A stretch of DNA of 47,500 nucleotides. Source: Chondrilla cf. caribensis (Eukaryota; Porifera; Demospongiae; Chondrillida; Chondrillidae). The position numbers and the translations under genes are program-made. Location: the NCBI GenBank assembly GCA_964020155.1, contig OZ026551.1:1169018-1216517 (forward strand), given 5' to 3'. Of the stretch, positions 12,401 to 22,640 are shown piece after piece (positions within the stretch are counted from its first letter, which is position 1; every line of letters starts with the position of its first letter). The notes under the pieces were generated by a model. The model was not told the DNA's origin and ran no database searches. It worked only from the letters and a program-made list of their open reading frames with translations.

Positions 12401-15165
12401 CTCATGGGAGAGTGGGCATGTCAACCTGATATTTTCACCAGACGTAGCTGGGGATGTGAACTAACATACGAAACAATTCCCATGTCTGTAGCTAACCCGT
12501 AACCTCAGCTACATTCGGAGGTGCTTAATATTCTGTCAATGTATTGGATTGTATAGGAGAATAAACGCTAAGCACCTTTTTGAATAGCTCATGGGAGAGT
12601 GGGCGTGTCAACCTTATATTTTCACCAGACCTAGCTGGGGACATGAACTAACTTATGAAACAATTCCCATGTCAACCCGTAACCCCAGCTACATTTGGAG
12701 GTGACTTGATATTTTTTCAATGTATTGGATTGTACGGTATAGGAGAATAAACGCTAAGCACCTTTTTGAATAGCTCATGGGAAAGTGGGCGTGTCAACCT
12801 GATATTTTCACCACACGTAGCTAGGGACATGAACTAACTTACGAAACAATTCCCATCTCCGTAGCTAATCCGTAACCCCATCTACATTCGGAAGTGGCTG
12901 AATATTTTTTCAATGTATGGGATTGTATAGGAGAATAAACACTAAGCACCTTTTTGAATAGCTCATGGGAGAGTGGGCGTGTCAACCTGATATTTTCACC
13001 ACACGTAGCTAGGGACATGAACTAACTTACGAAACAATTCCATTCTCTGTAGCTAACCCGTAACCCCAGCTACATTCGGAGGTGCTTAATATTTTATGAA
13101 TGTATGGGACTGTATAGGAGAATAAACGCTAAGCACCTTTTTGAATAGCTCATGGGAGAGTGGGCGTGTCAACCTGATATTTTCACCAGACGTAGCTAGG
13201 GACATGAACTAACTTAAGAAACAATTCCCATGTCTGTAGCTAACCCGTAACCCCAGCTACATTTGGAGGTGACTTAATATTTTATCAATGTATGGGACTG
13301 TATAGGAGAATAAACGCTAAGCACCTTTTTGAATAGCTCATGGGAGAGTGGGCGTGTCAACCTGATATTTTCACCAGACGTAGCTAGGGACATGAACTAA
13401 CTTAAGAAACAATTCCCATGTCTGTAGCTAACCCGTAACCCCAGCTACATTTGGAGGTGACTTAATATTTTATCAATGTATGGGACTGTATAGGAGAATA
13501 AACGCTAAGCACCTTTTTGAATAGCTCATGGGAGAGTGGGCGTGTCAACCTGATATTTTCACTAGACGTAGCTAGGGACATGAACTAACTTACAAAACAA
13601 TTCCCATCTCTGTACCTAACCCGTAACCCCAGCTACATTCGGAGGTGCTTAATATAATTTATCAATGTACGTATGGGATTGTATAGGAGAATAAATGCTA
13701 AGCACCTTTTGAATAGCTCATGGCAGAGTGGGTGTGCCAACCTGATATTTTCACCGGACCCATCTGGGGATGTGAACTAACTTATGAAACAATTCCCATC
13801 TCTTTAGCTAACCCGTAACCCCAGCTACATTTGGAGGTGACTTGATATTTTTTCAATGTATTGGATTGTATAGGAGAATAAATGCTAAGCACCTTTTTGA
13901 ATAGCTCATGGGAGAGTGGGCGTGTCAACCTGATATTTTCACCACACATAGCTAGGGACATGAACTAACTTACGAAACAATTCCCATCTCTGTAGCTAAT
14001 CTGTAACCCCATCTACATTCGGAAGTGACTTAATATTATTTCAATGTATTGGTTTGTATAGGAGAACAAATGCCAAGCACCTTTTTGAATAGCTCATGGG
14101 AGAGTGGGCGTGTCAACCTGATATTTTTACCAGTCTTAGCTGGGGATGTGAACTAACATATGAAGCAATTCCCACCTCAATAGGTGGTCTATAACCCCAG
14201 CTACATTCGGAGGTGTTTAATATTTTTCAATGTTTTGGATGGTATAGGAGAATAAACGCTAAGCACCTTTTTGAACAGCTCATGTGAGAGTGGGCGTGTA
14301 AATCTGATATTTTCACCAGGCCTAGCTGGGGATGTGAACTAACCTATGAAACAATTCTCATGTCTATAGCTAATCCGTAACCCCAGCTACATTCGGAGGT
14401 GCTTAATATTTTTACAAAGCATTGGATAGTATGTATGGGAGAGCATTGGAGAAATGAATGCTGATCGAGCACCTGTTCTAATAGCTCATGGGATAGTAGG
14501 CATGTCAACCTGATATTTTACCGGTCCTAGCTGGGGATGTGAACTGACATAATAAACAATTTCCATCTCCGTTTGCAGAATGTAATCCTCACGTACTACA
14601 CTCAGAGGTGCTTAATACTTTTTAAATGTATGGAAGAGTATATGAGAAATAGAATCATGCTAAGCACCTTTATGGATAGCTCACGGAAAAGTGGGTGTGT
14701 CAACCTGATATTCATACCAGACCTAACTGGAGATGTGAAGGAACATGTGAAACAATTCCCATCTCTGTATGTGGTCTGTAAGCCTAGCTACATTTGGAGG
14801 TACTTAGTATTTTTTCAGTGTATGGGAGAGCATAGGAGAAATGAACTGGTAAGAACACCACGGCCATTCTGGTGTCCATGTGATGGATCATAGCACAAAT
14901 ACTAATGCATGTACACTCTCCTGGAGGTAGTACTAACTTAGTGGTGGTCAACAGTATGTATTTGCTGTTGGTCACAAAAAGCTCCTCAATGTCCATATGA
15001 TGCATAGCTAGTATATTAATACATATGTATGGGAGAGTATAGGAAAAAGGACACCATGCAAGCACCTTTTTGAATAGTTCATGCATGGGAGGGTGGTCAT
15101 GTAAACCTGATATTCATATCAGATCTAGCTGGGAACATGAACTATAACACACATATACTTTAATC
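3430..15165 (+). repeat. Satellite array of ~187-bp monomers
   Basis: About 60 head-to-tail monomers, tracked by GTCAACCTGATATT, which recurs at 4573, 4761, 4948, 5135 and onward. Edge units (3430-4570 and about 14100-15165) are diverged; the centre is nearly uniform. Higher-order copies are visible: a block repeated at 750 bp (8761 and 9511, four monomers) and a variant carrying TGTACGG at 10672, 11795 and 12731, spaced 1123 and 936 bp (six and five monomers). Each monomer has two inverted repeats, AGGTGCTTA/TAAGCACCT about 50 nt apart and TGTAGCT/AGCTACA with a 13-nt loop. No long open frame exists between 4410 and 14570. About 14855-14995 is unrelated sequence within the last units. I see no gene in the array. 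Confidence 0.95.
4214..4390. mobile_element. MITE with CAGTGGAACCTC termini, inserted in the satellite
   Basis: A 177-bp element starting CAGTGGAACCTCC and ending GGTTCCACTG, flanked by TA on both sides (4212-4213 and 4391-4392). The terminal inverted repeats are about 20 bp. Its interior matches the element at 42370-42544 in reverse orientation. TA target sites and these ends fit non-autonomous Tc1/mariner-pogo type elements. No coding capacity. Confidence 0.85.
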
Positions 15166-15441
15166 TGTATACATTTCAAAATCGGTGTAATACAGTAATC
15201 CTTGTATTGTGTTCTTTTCGGTCACCAGGAGCTGCCCAGTGTACATATTGAACTTGGCGACGCAAATATTGGTGCTTAGTTATAATATCAATATATATAT
15301 ATATATATATATTATAGACTATTATATAATTACCGAGCGTTAGCGAGGTAATTGTTTCCGTTCGTTTGGGGAGTCCAATCGAGGTCACCCACGCACATAA
15401 TTGTGGCGGCCGCCAATATTGTTGAATTTAGGTCATTTTTT

Positions 15442-15442
<1 letters not shown>
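15166..15442. other. Spacer between satellite and ankyrin-gene array
   Basis: Holds a (TA)n run (about 15284-15312) and a small palindrome, ATTACC...GGTAAT, around GCGTTAGC (about 15332-15355), which resembles the end of a dispersed element. The stretch with CAGTGTAC near 15235 loosely resembles 25435-25450 on the far side of the array. No gene recognised. Confidence 0.5.

Positions 15443-15509
<67 letters not shown>
15443..15509. repeat. (GT)n microsatellite, left end of ankyrin cassette A
   Basis: Corresponds to the GT intron that precedes the first ankyrin exon in copies B and C. In copy A the similarity to B and C begins inside this tract, and the upstream exon is absent. The duplication breakpoint is therefore in or next to the GT run. 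Confidence 0.8.
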
Positions 15510-15654
15510 CACACGTTACAATGCTGTGTAGGATGAGAATACACCATTACATCTGGCTGCTCAGTCTGGTCTACTTGGATGTGTTGAAGTAAGTGTGTAC
15601 CTGTACCAAAGTATGTATGAATGTATGTAATGTACGTATTGTACATTTTATGTG

Positions 15655-15821
15655 CAGTCGAACCTTATTAACACAACATCTCTACAGCATAAGATTATTG
15701 TTAAGTCCCTACATTTTCAGTTGATGTACACACACATTATCTAAGTACTGTCAACAGGAAATGCTTTTAGCATGGAATTGTGGAATTGTCCATAGAGTAT
15801 CACGTTAAGGAGGTTCAACTG
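15655..15821. mobile_element. MITE-like element in the ankyrin intron, copy A
   Basis: Starts CAGTCGAACCTTATTAAC and ends GGAGGTTCAACTG. The ends form imperfect inverted repeats of the same CAGTxGAACCT family. The copies in B and C occupy the identical intron position, so insertion came before the cassette duplication. The left TA is altered to TG here. Confidence 0.65.
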
Positions 15822-16070
15822 TACATTGGTGCGTACGTGGTGTGCTTTGTATGTATGTATATTGTGTATACATACATACATGTACGTATCTAGAGATTCT
15901 GTATGCACCATGCACATGTGCTTATTATCCTCTCTTCTAACACCAACACCCAGCTTCTCTTGGCTTATGGGTCTCCGTTGTTGATAAAGAACACTTTGGG
16001 AAAGACTCCATGTGATTTGGCATCAGATTCTGGTCAATTTGTGATAGTAAAACTACTAGAGCCCAAGATG

Positions 16071-16595
16071 GTGTTTGTAGTGAGTGGATGTGTAGAGTGC
16101 TGTGTGTAGTGTGCTGTGAGTGACTGTGTGAGTGTGTAGAGTGCTGTGTGTGAATGTGTGTGAATGTGTAGAGTGCTGTGTGAGTGTAGTGTGCTGTGAG
16201 TGACTGTGTGTGAGTGTGTAGAGTGCTGTGTGTGAGGTTGTGTGTAGTGTGCTGTGAGTGTTGTGTGTGAGTGTGTAGAGTGCTGTGTGTGAGTGTGTAT
16301 GTATGTAGAGTGCTGTGTGTGAGTGTGTGTGTATGTAGAGTGTTGTGTGTGAGTGTGTAGAGTGTTGTGTGTAGTGTGTATGTATGTAGAGTGTTGCGTG
16401 TAGTGTGCTGTGAGTGTTGTGTGTGAGAGTGCTGTGTGTGAGTGTGTATGTATGTAGAGTGCTGTGTGTGAGAGTGTGTGTATGTAGAGTGTTGTGTGTA
16501 GTGTGCTGTGAGTGTTGTGTGTGTGTGTAGAGTGTTGTGTGAGTGTGTGTGTATGTAGAGTGTCGTGTGTAGTGTGCTGTGAGTGTTGTGTGTGG
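16071..16595. repeat. GT-rich minisatellite in ankyrin intron (copy A)
   Basis: Irregular tandem units built from GTGTAGAGTGCTGTGTG, GAGTGTGT and TAGTGTGCTGTGAGTG. The homologous intron in B (20560-21123) and C (24928-25328) holds the same unit types in different order and number, so it has reshuffled since duplication. Thr/His-rich frames on the minus strand are repeat artefacts. Confidence 0.85.
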
Positions 16596-17210
16596 TGAAC
16601 TTACTTGTAACTTGCAATTTTTGACATCTATCATCTATCCCAATTCTCATTTGTAGCCAACAGAAAAATCAGAAATGGAAACAGACAATGACCATTCCTT
16701 CAGGGCAAGGGTACGTCTGATCCTCATATTTGAATGGCGAGAATTGGCTTTGCTCCATTTTGTGTGGAGACCGTTATTCTACCAGCTATAGTGTACTCGG
16801 TGTTGTGGGAATATGTCTTGTCATCTAGGAATGAATCCATTTATCTCTATTTGTGTGTGCCAGACCTACACAATGCAGCACCCAGAAGGATTGCACGAGA
16901 TGAAGGAGAAGCTTGTGAAGTAGTTGAAAGCAAAACTGACGGTACCCACAGACGTGCGGGCTTTGCTATCCATGTCTGTGCCTAAATGTGGAGAGATCAA
17001 GCTCCGTTCATTTGCAGCTGAGTTGCATCTGATCCATTATGGTGAGGAGATTATTTCTGCTATTTGCTATATATCATGTGACTGTCACATGACTTCTTTC
17101 ACAATAGACTGGTCCATAGAGAAGGTACGTACTTGAAGTATGGAAAAAGGATCCTTTTGAAACTTTGAAAGATGCAAAACTTAAACTTGATGAAAGTTTA
17201 TGTAAGAGTC

Positions 17211-17247
17211 ACACACACACACGCGCGTGCACACACACACACTCACA

Positions 17248-17340
<93 letters not shown>
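17211..17340. repeat. (CA)n microsatellite
   Basis: Lies in the intron between exons 4 and 5 of copy A (17042-17438). The His-Thr frames over it are not genes. Confidence 0.95.
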
Positions 17341-17342
<2 letters not shown>

Positions 17343-17683
17343 CTCATGTGTACATATGTACCATTGTGTAGTCACATCAATTGCAAGTGCAACTTGCACT
17401 TCAATGTGCATTGTCTAATTCTTTATCTACTCTTGCAGTTGTAGTTCATGAACATCTCCCAAAGCCCTTATCAACACATTATAATGGGAATTTTGATGAT
17501 GAGACAGAGTTCAGAAGTCTAGAGCCACCACTGCAGAGCCTGCAACTAGCAGGGAACTTCGAGGTTAGTGAGAGGGTGATTGATGGCTTCCCTCCAACCT
17601 GTCCTCTTCTGAGCACACATCCCCTCTGCTGTGCCTCACCTGGGACTTTGTTTGCTACAGTACATAGAACAGACTCACTTATA

Positions 17684-17850
17684 CAGTGAAACCTCTCTAA
17701 TCCGACACTCAATGGGACCTGAGAATAATGTTGGATTAGGAGGTTGTTGGATTATGGAGTGCCTCTTACCATACCTATGTATGGTGACTGTACCTCATAT
17801 AATGGTCGCATTAGAGAGAATATTGGATTATAGAGGCGTCGGATTACCCT
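17684..17850. mobile_element. Degenerate MITE candidate
   Basis: Starts TA|CAGTGAAACCTCTCTAAT and ends near GAGGCGTCGGATTACCCTCTG. The inner end repeats (TAATCCGACA versus GTCGGATTA) are inverted, but the right tip has decayed. It sits in the intron before the LIR exon of copy A and is absent from copy B. Confidence 0.5.
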
Positions 17851-18170
17851 CTGATGTGCATGGCCATCATGTAAAATCTCTTGTTGTTGTTGTTTACAGA
17901 TTCCAGTGATGAATTTGTTATTGTCATTCCACCGTGCTTTGATCCGAATGCTCCCCTCACTGCTGCTGGACGGACTCAGCAGAACGCTGTCGAGGACAGG
18001 ACCAACGACAGGAATAACACTATTTGTGGAGAAGACAGCATTGGGGGACTACCAGACTGGGAGGTGCTGTCCTCGCCAGACGGACCACCCCAGCCTATTC
18101 CTCAACTAGGACCTAATCCGGACAACACCAGCCCACGTGTTTCACCAAATGCCACACCGAAGCAGGCCAG

Positions 18171-19809
18171 AGTTGAACTTGCTGTGTGTAATACACCTAC
18201 CTACCCACTATAATAATGAAATGTTTCATAGTTTAGCACCCACACCCAAACACACACACACACTGCATATTAAAATTATTATTACGAATGTCTCCATTTC
18301 AGACATATGTATGTATTAATTTTGTGAGTGTGTTAAAATGATTTTATAAATTTATGCTGATGCATACAACTTCATATTATGTGTATTAGTGCATTGTTTA
18401 ATTATGTTTTGTGCATTGAAAGGTAGTTACGTGGGTCAAAGTCTGATCCTATTACACCAAACTCTCCAAACCAACAAGTATCCCCCCCCCCCCCCCCACA
18501 CACTGGAACTACTTAGGCATCTCTTTTTGGGCTTCAAGGTTATTACGTTTGGCATACCCGTTATGCCCGAATTCCAGACCAATTTCTAATTCTTGGAATT
18601 TCAAAATAGGGCATCTTTTTCAAGCAACCATTAAAAATTAATTTTAGAGTACCCAATCAGCAATAATAATCACTTATTAGTAGCTACCACTAGTCTATAC
18701 ATAATATTGTTGTTAATCATTCCTGCATTGTCATACATATGCTGCCTATATATATATATAGTGCTCCCCATTTGTATGGTACATGTAGTGATTGTATAAT
18801 GATGCATACAACATACAGTACATTGGTTATGGGTGGTTTGTGGCCTTGAGTTAAAAATAAAAAAAATAAAAAAGGTCACCCACTCGGGGTCGAACAAACC
18901 CATGGTCGGCTTTATAGGGACTTTCCACAGATACTGTGTACTTGGTCATTCCGCGAATGCAGAAGACACTATTCTAGCTGGGAGATCAGCCGCGAGTCCC
19001 AAAGCTCCCCCCTACGGTTCTTTGTAGAGAGTATTGCAACTGACCACCAGGAAGTGAGCTCTTTTTTTTCAGAGAAAAAAACCGTCCTTTCGAGGTTTCG
19101 AACCCGCGACCTGGAGCCTAGAGTCGTGTCACCTGACCAACCGGCTACCGTGACCTATCTAATTTATTACTAGTATCTGCGCTATTTATAGTTGCCCTTA
19201 GTGTAAAATTTAATAAAAATGATAAAAGTGGAATCGCAAAAGCCTTCCCCAGCACTCAAAATACTTGGACGCCTACTTTAGGTTTGTAAAAACCTTCGCT
19301 GGAGATATAAAGTTCGGCGAAGCCGTTTCACTTGAATTCTAGCCGAATTTCTAAATCTCGGCCTTTTGAAATCGGCCATCTTTTTTGCCCAATATAAAAT
19401 ATAATATAAATTCACTGTTTCAGTTACGTGTAAGAACACATTATGACATTATGTTACCTAAAGACTCGTGACAGATTCTAATGATCAGTGCGTACTGGAG
19501 ATGGGTGCAGTGGAAACGAAGTTCTTTCAGTTTAGTAACCGAAGAAGAACGGAAAGATGACAGTAAGAAGGAATCCAAATGGAAATTACCTGGAGAAGAA
19601 GAGATCCTTCGGAAAATGCAGCCTTCGGAATCCGATATGTCAGCCCACTTACAGAAGAACTTTATCCTAATAAACACATGGGACCCAGTCCTTCCAACGA
19701 CACGCCTCTGATATAGGCAGGTTCGAGCACAAACTTTTCCTGAACGAATGCCTTCGATTTGGCGGTGACAAGAGTTATGTTTATCATCCGTCTGTGTGTC
19801 TGTTGGACA

Positions 19810-19811
<2 letters not shown>
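18171..19811 (+). repeat. Duplicated 3' block, copy 1 (partner 22635-24287)
   Basis: Starting AGTTGAACTTGCTGT, this ~1.64-kb block is highly similar to 22635-24287. It contains the 3' UTR of the ankyrin gene (ATTAAA near 18270), a poly-C run at 18482-18497 that is shorter in the partner, a tRNA-derived element and the 5' exon of the next cassette. It fixes the tandem period at about 4.4 kb. Confidence 0.9.
18851..19153 (-). mobile_element. tRNA-derived SINE-like element, copy 1
   Basis: On the minus strand, 19153-19083 has an A-box-like TAGCCGGTTGGTCAGG followed about 35 nt later by a B box GGTTCGAAACC, the pol III promoter pair of tRNA-derived SINEs. The 5' and 3' ends do not form an acceptor stem, so it is not a tRNA gene. 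A second B-box-like GTTCGACCCCGAG lies near the other end, followed on this strand by a T-rich tail. Confidence 0.5.
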
Positions 19812-19872
<61 letters not shown>

Positions 19873-19875
19873 TGT

Positions 19876-19914
<39 letters not shown>

Positions 19915-19919
19915 TGTGT

Positions 19920-19978
<59 letters not shown>

Positions 19979-22640
19979 CACACGTTTCAATGCTGTGTAG
20001 GATGAGAATACACCATTACATCTGGCTGCTCAGTCTGGTCTACTTGGATGTGTTGAAGTAAGTGTGTACCTGTACCAACGTATGTATGAATGTATGTATG
20101 TAATGTATTGTACAATTTATATGTACAGTCGAACCTTATTGATACAAAATCTCTACAGCATAAGATTATTGTTAAGTCCCTACATTTTCAGCTGATGTAC
20201 ACACGCATTATGTGAGTACTGTCAACATGAAATGCTTTTTGCATGGAATTGTGGAATTGTCCATAGAATTTCGCATTAAGGAGGTTCAACTGTACATTGG
20301 TGTGTACGTGGTGTGCTTTGTATGTATGTTTATTGCGTATACCTACGTATGTACGTATATGTACATACATAAATGTATCAAGAGATTCTGTATGCACCAT
20401 GCACATGTGCTCATTATCCTCTCTTCTAACGCCAACATCCAGCTTCTCTTGGCTTATGGGTCTCCATTGTTGAGGAAGAACACTTTGGGAAAGACTCCAT
20501 GTGATTTGGCATCAGATTCTGGTCAATTTGTGATAGTAAAACTACTAGAGCCCAAGATGATGTTTGTAGTGAGTGAATGTGTAGAGTGCTGTGAGTGAGT
20601 GTGTAGAGTGCTGTGTGAGACTGTGTGTGAGTGTGTAGAGTGCTGTGTGTAGTGTGCTGTGAGTGTTGTGTGTGAGTGTGTAGAGTGTTGTGTGTAGTGT
20701 GTGTGTGTATGCAGAGTGTTGTGTGTAGTGTGCTGTGAGTGAGTGTGTGTGTATGTAGAGTGCTGTGTGTATAGAGTGCTGTGTGTAGAGTGCTGTGAGT
20801 GAGTGTGTAGAGTGTTGTGTGTGAGTGTGTAGAGTGTTGTGTGTGTATAGAGTGCTGTGAGTGAGTGTGTAGAGTGCTGTGTGTGAGTGTGTAGAGTGTT
20901 GTGTGTGTATAGAGTGCTGTGAGTGAGTGTGTAGAGTGCTGTGTGTAGTGTGCTGTGAGTGTGTAGAGTGTTGTGTGTAGTGTGCTGTGAGTGTTGTGTG
21001 TGAGTGTGTAGAGTGTTGTGTGTAGTGTGTGTGTATGTAGAGTGTTGTGTGTAGTGTTCTGTGAGTGTTGTGTGTGAGTGTGTAGAGTGTTGTGTGTAGT
21101 GTGCTGTGAGTGACTGTGTGTGGTGAACTTACTTGTAACTTGCAAATTTTGACATTTTTACTATCCCAATTCTCATTTGTAGCCAACAGAAAAATCAGAA
21201 ATGCAAACAGACAATGACCTCTCCTTCAGAGCAAGGGTACGTCTGATCCTCATATTTGAATGACGAGAGTTGGCTTTGCTCCATTTTGTGTGGAGACCGT
21301 TGTACTACCAGCTAGTGTACTCGGTGTTGTGGGAATGTGTCTTGTTATCTAGGTATGAATCCATTTATCTCTGTTTGTTTGTTGGTGGATGAGGAGGGTG
21401 AGATATTTGTGTGAGCTGCACACATGTATACATTGTCATAGCTCTGGGTACTCTGTGTGCGCACGTATATACGTACATACTGAAGAGCACAGCATACATA
21501 CATGCATCAGTGTACCAATTGGAGAGTGTGTGTTAGAAGAAATGAGTTTGTGGTGCTTGTACCCTATGTACGTACGTACCCTCCAATGTGCACAGCCATC
21601 ATGTAAAATCTGTTGTTGTTGTTGTTGTTTACAGATTCCAGTGATGAATTTGTTATTGTCATTCCACCGTGCTTTGATCCGAATGCTCCCCTCACTGCTG
21701 CTGGACAGACTCAGCAGAACGCTGTTGAGGACAGGACCAACGACAGGAATAACACTATTTGTGGAGAAGACAGCATTGGGGGGCTCCCAGACTGGGAGGT
21801 GCTGTCCTCGCCAGACGGACCACCCCAGCCTATTCCTCAACTAGGACCTAATCCGCACAACCACCAGCCCACGTGTTTCGCCAAATGCCACACCGAAGCA
21901 GGCCAGGAGGGATGCCAGCAACTGTAAGTTTCATAGGAAGACCCTCGGTGAGGCCACCATCAAGGAGCCTCTCACCATAGCCACTGGTCTGGTTAATACC
22001 TTCACCAACTTTATCAAGGACATCCACGTCCACCACCGCCCACAGGACTCCCCAGCTGGGGACATTAGGCTTGAACCCGTTGATAACAACCAGAATATTT
22101 GTGGACAGAATGACGTCAACACCCCTTTCGAAGGTGGATCAGATGAGGACTTTCAGGTACGTATGTATGTATGTATGTACATATTTGCTGCTGTGTGTGT
22201 TACAGCACTTGTCTGTGTGTGTATCCCTCACTGTATGTTCTCCAGATTTTATATTCATGCATCTTGTTTGTCCGTAGGATGCCTGTACAGATTTGGTTGA
22301 CCAAAATATACTTGACTCAGTTGAAGTCGTTCAGCAGGTTGGAGACTCCGACAAATATACTCCAGAGCTCGAACAAGAGTCTACAGTAGAGAACACACAG
22401 GAAGGTATCCAATGTGAAGGAGACAGTTGTGATAACACTTCTACCATGCCTGTTTTCAAGCTTCCAAAGAAGTACACACCTCCACAGGCAAAGTGGGCAC
22501 CTCCTAAAGAACCCACTAATCTCGTGGATAGGTTGATGAGCATGGGATTCCCAAATCGCCATCTGAACGAGGAGCTGTTGAAGAAGCACAACAACCACGT
22601 AAGAGCTGTTGTCAATGACCTCCTCGACTGCCAGAGTTGA
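19501..22640 (+). CDS. Ankyrin-LIR-UBA autophagy-receptor-like gene, copy B (fullest copy, with lesions)
   Basis: Exons: possible 5' exon from ATG 19501 (MGAVETKFFQF, then out of frame), 19689-19811 (ends VCLLDK), 20001-20057, 20443-20559, 21183-21236, 21635-22156 and 22278-22640. LLDK|DENTPLHLAAQSG joins in phase to form ankyrin repeats. The LIR exon gives SSDEFVIVIPPCFD and DWEVL. The last exon ends in a UBA domain (LVDRLMSMGFPNRHLNEELL, then KKHNNHV) closely resembling the NBR1 UBA. NBR1-type proteins bind ubiquitinated cargo through UBA and Atg8/LC3 through LIR. Lesions: the donor after 20559 reads AT instead of GT; an extra C near 21858 relative to copy A shifts the frame inside the LIR exon; exons 4 and 5 of copy A are replaced by ~210 bp of unrelated DNA. 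Sequence errors could explain the point changes. Fusion of ankyrin repeats to this tail is not typical of NBR1. Confidence 0.65.
19812..19979. repeat. (GT)n tract starting at a splice donor, copy B
   Basis: Follows GACAAG directly. The first GT of the tract is the donor of the intron ending at TGTGTAG/GATGAG (20000/20001). Confidence 0.9.
20126..20292. mobile_element. MITE-like element in the ankyrin intron, copy B
   Basis: 167 bp, TA|CAGTCGAACCTTATT ... AAGGAGGTTCAACTG|TA. Same intron site as 15655-15821 and 24488-24656, here with both TA target copies intact. Confidence 0.75.
20560..21123. repeat. GT-rich minisatellite in ankyrin intron (copy B)
   Basis: Same unit types as 16071-16595, rearranged. 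It begins immediately after the ankyrin exon, where the donor GT seen in copies A and C is AT. Confidence 0.85.

Larger units (their letters stand above)
15532..18213 (+). pseudogene. Ankyrin/LIR gene copy A: UBA deleted and an in-frame stop in exon 4
   Basis: Exons: 15532-15588 (DENTPLHLAAQSGLLGCVE), 15954-16070 (LLLAYGSPLL...KTPCDLA), 16657-16710 (PTEKSEMETD), 16864-17041, 17439-17563 and 17900-18213. All joins up to 17563 are in phase (0,0,0,1). The first two exons make ankyrin repeats. The last exon has two LC3-interacting-region-like motifs, DEFVIV within SSDEFVIVIPPCFD (as in NBR1) and DWEVL. The exon 16864-17041 carries TAG at 16921, probably from CAG. The exon with the leading first ankyrin residues is missing. 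A 728-bp deletion relative to copy B removes the UBA, so the frame ends after KQARVELAVCNT. Entry into the LIR exon needs phase 1, but the previous exon ends in phase 0, so a small exon is unseen or lost. Probably an autophagy-receptor relative, now broken. Confidence 0.7.

Noticed and set aside
3430..15165. Could the regular repeats be a CRISPR array?
   Set aside because: The unit is 187 bp with no unique spacers; monomers are contiguous and similar along their whole length, as in a eukaryotic satellite.
3430..15165. Telomere-like TAACCCGTAACCCC inside each satellite monomer
   Set aside because: Only one imperfect pair per monomer, used as the loop of an inverted repeat; not a TTAGGG array.
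15937..16650. 237-residue His/Thr/Ser-rich frame on the minus strand
   Set aside because: It is the reverse of a GT-rich minisatellite intron in the ankyrin gene; the flanking in-phase exons on the plus strand explain the region.
17906..18109. Alternative frame through the LIR exon (NLLLSFHRALIR)
   Set aside because: It would fit the phase-0 end of the previous exon, but the other frame carries the NBR1-like LIR and continues to the UBA exon in copy B.
19083..19153. Functional tRNA gene
   Set aside because: The A- and B-box-like elements are present, but the two ends cannot form an acceptor stem; a tRNA-derived SINE fits better.
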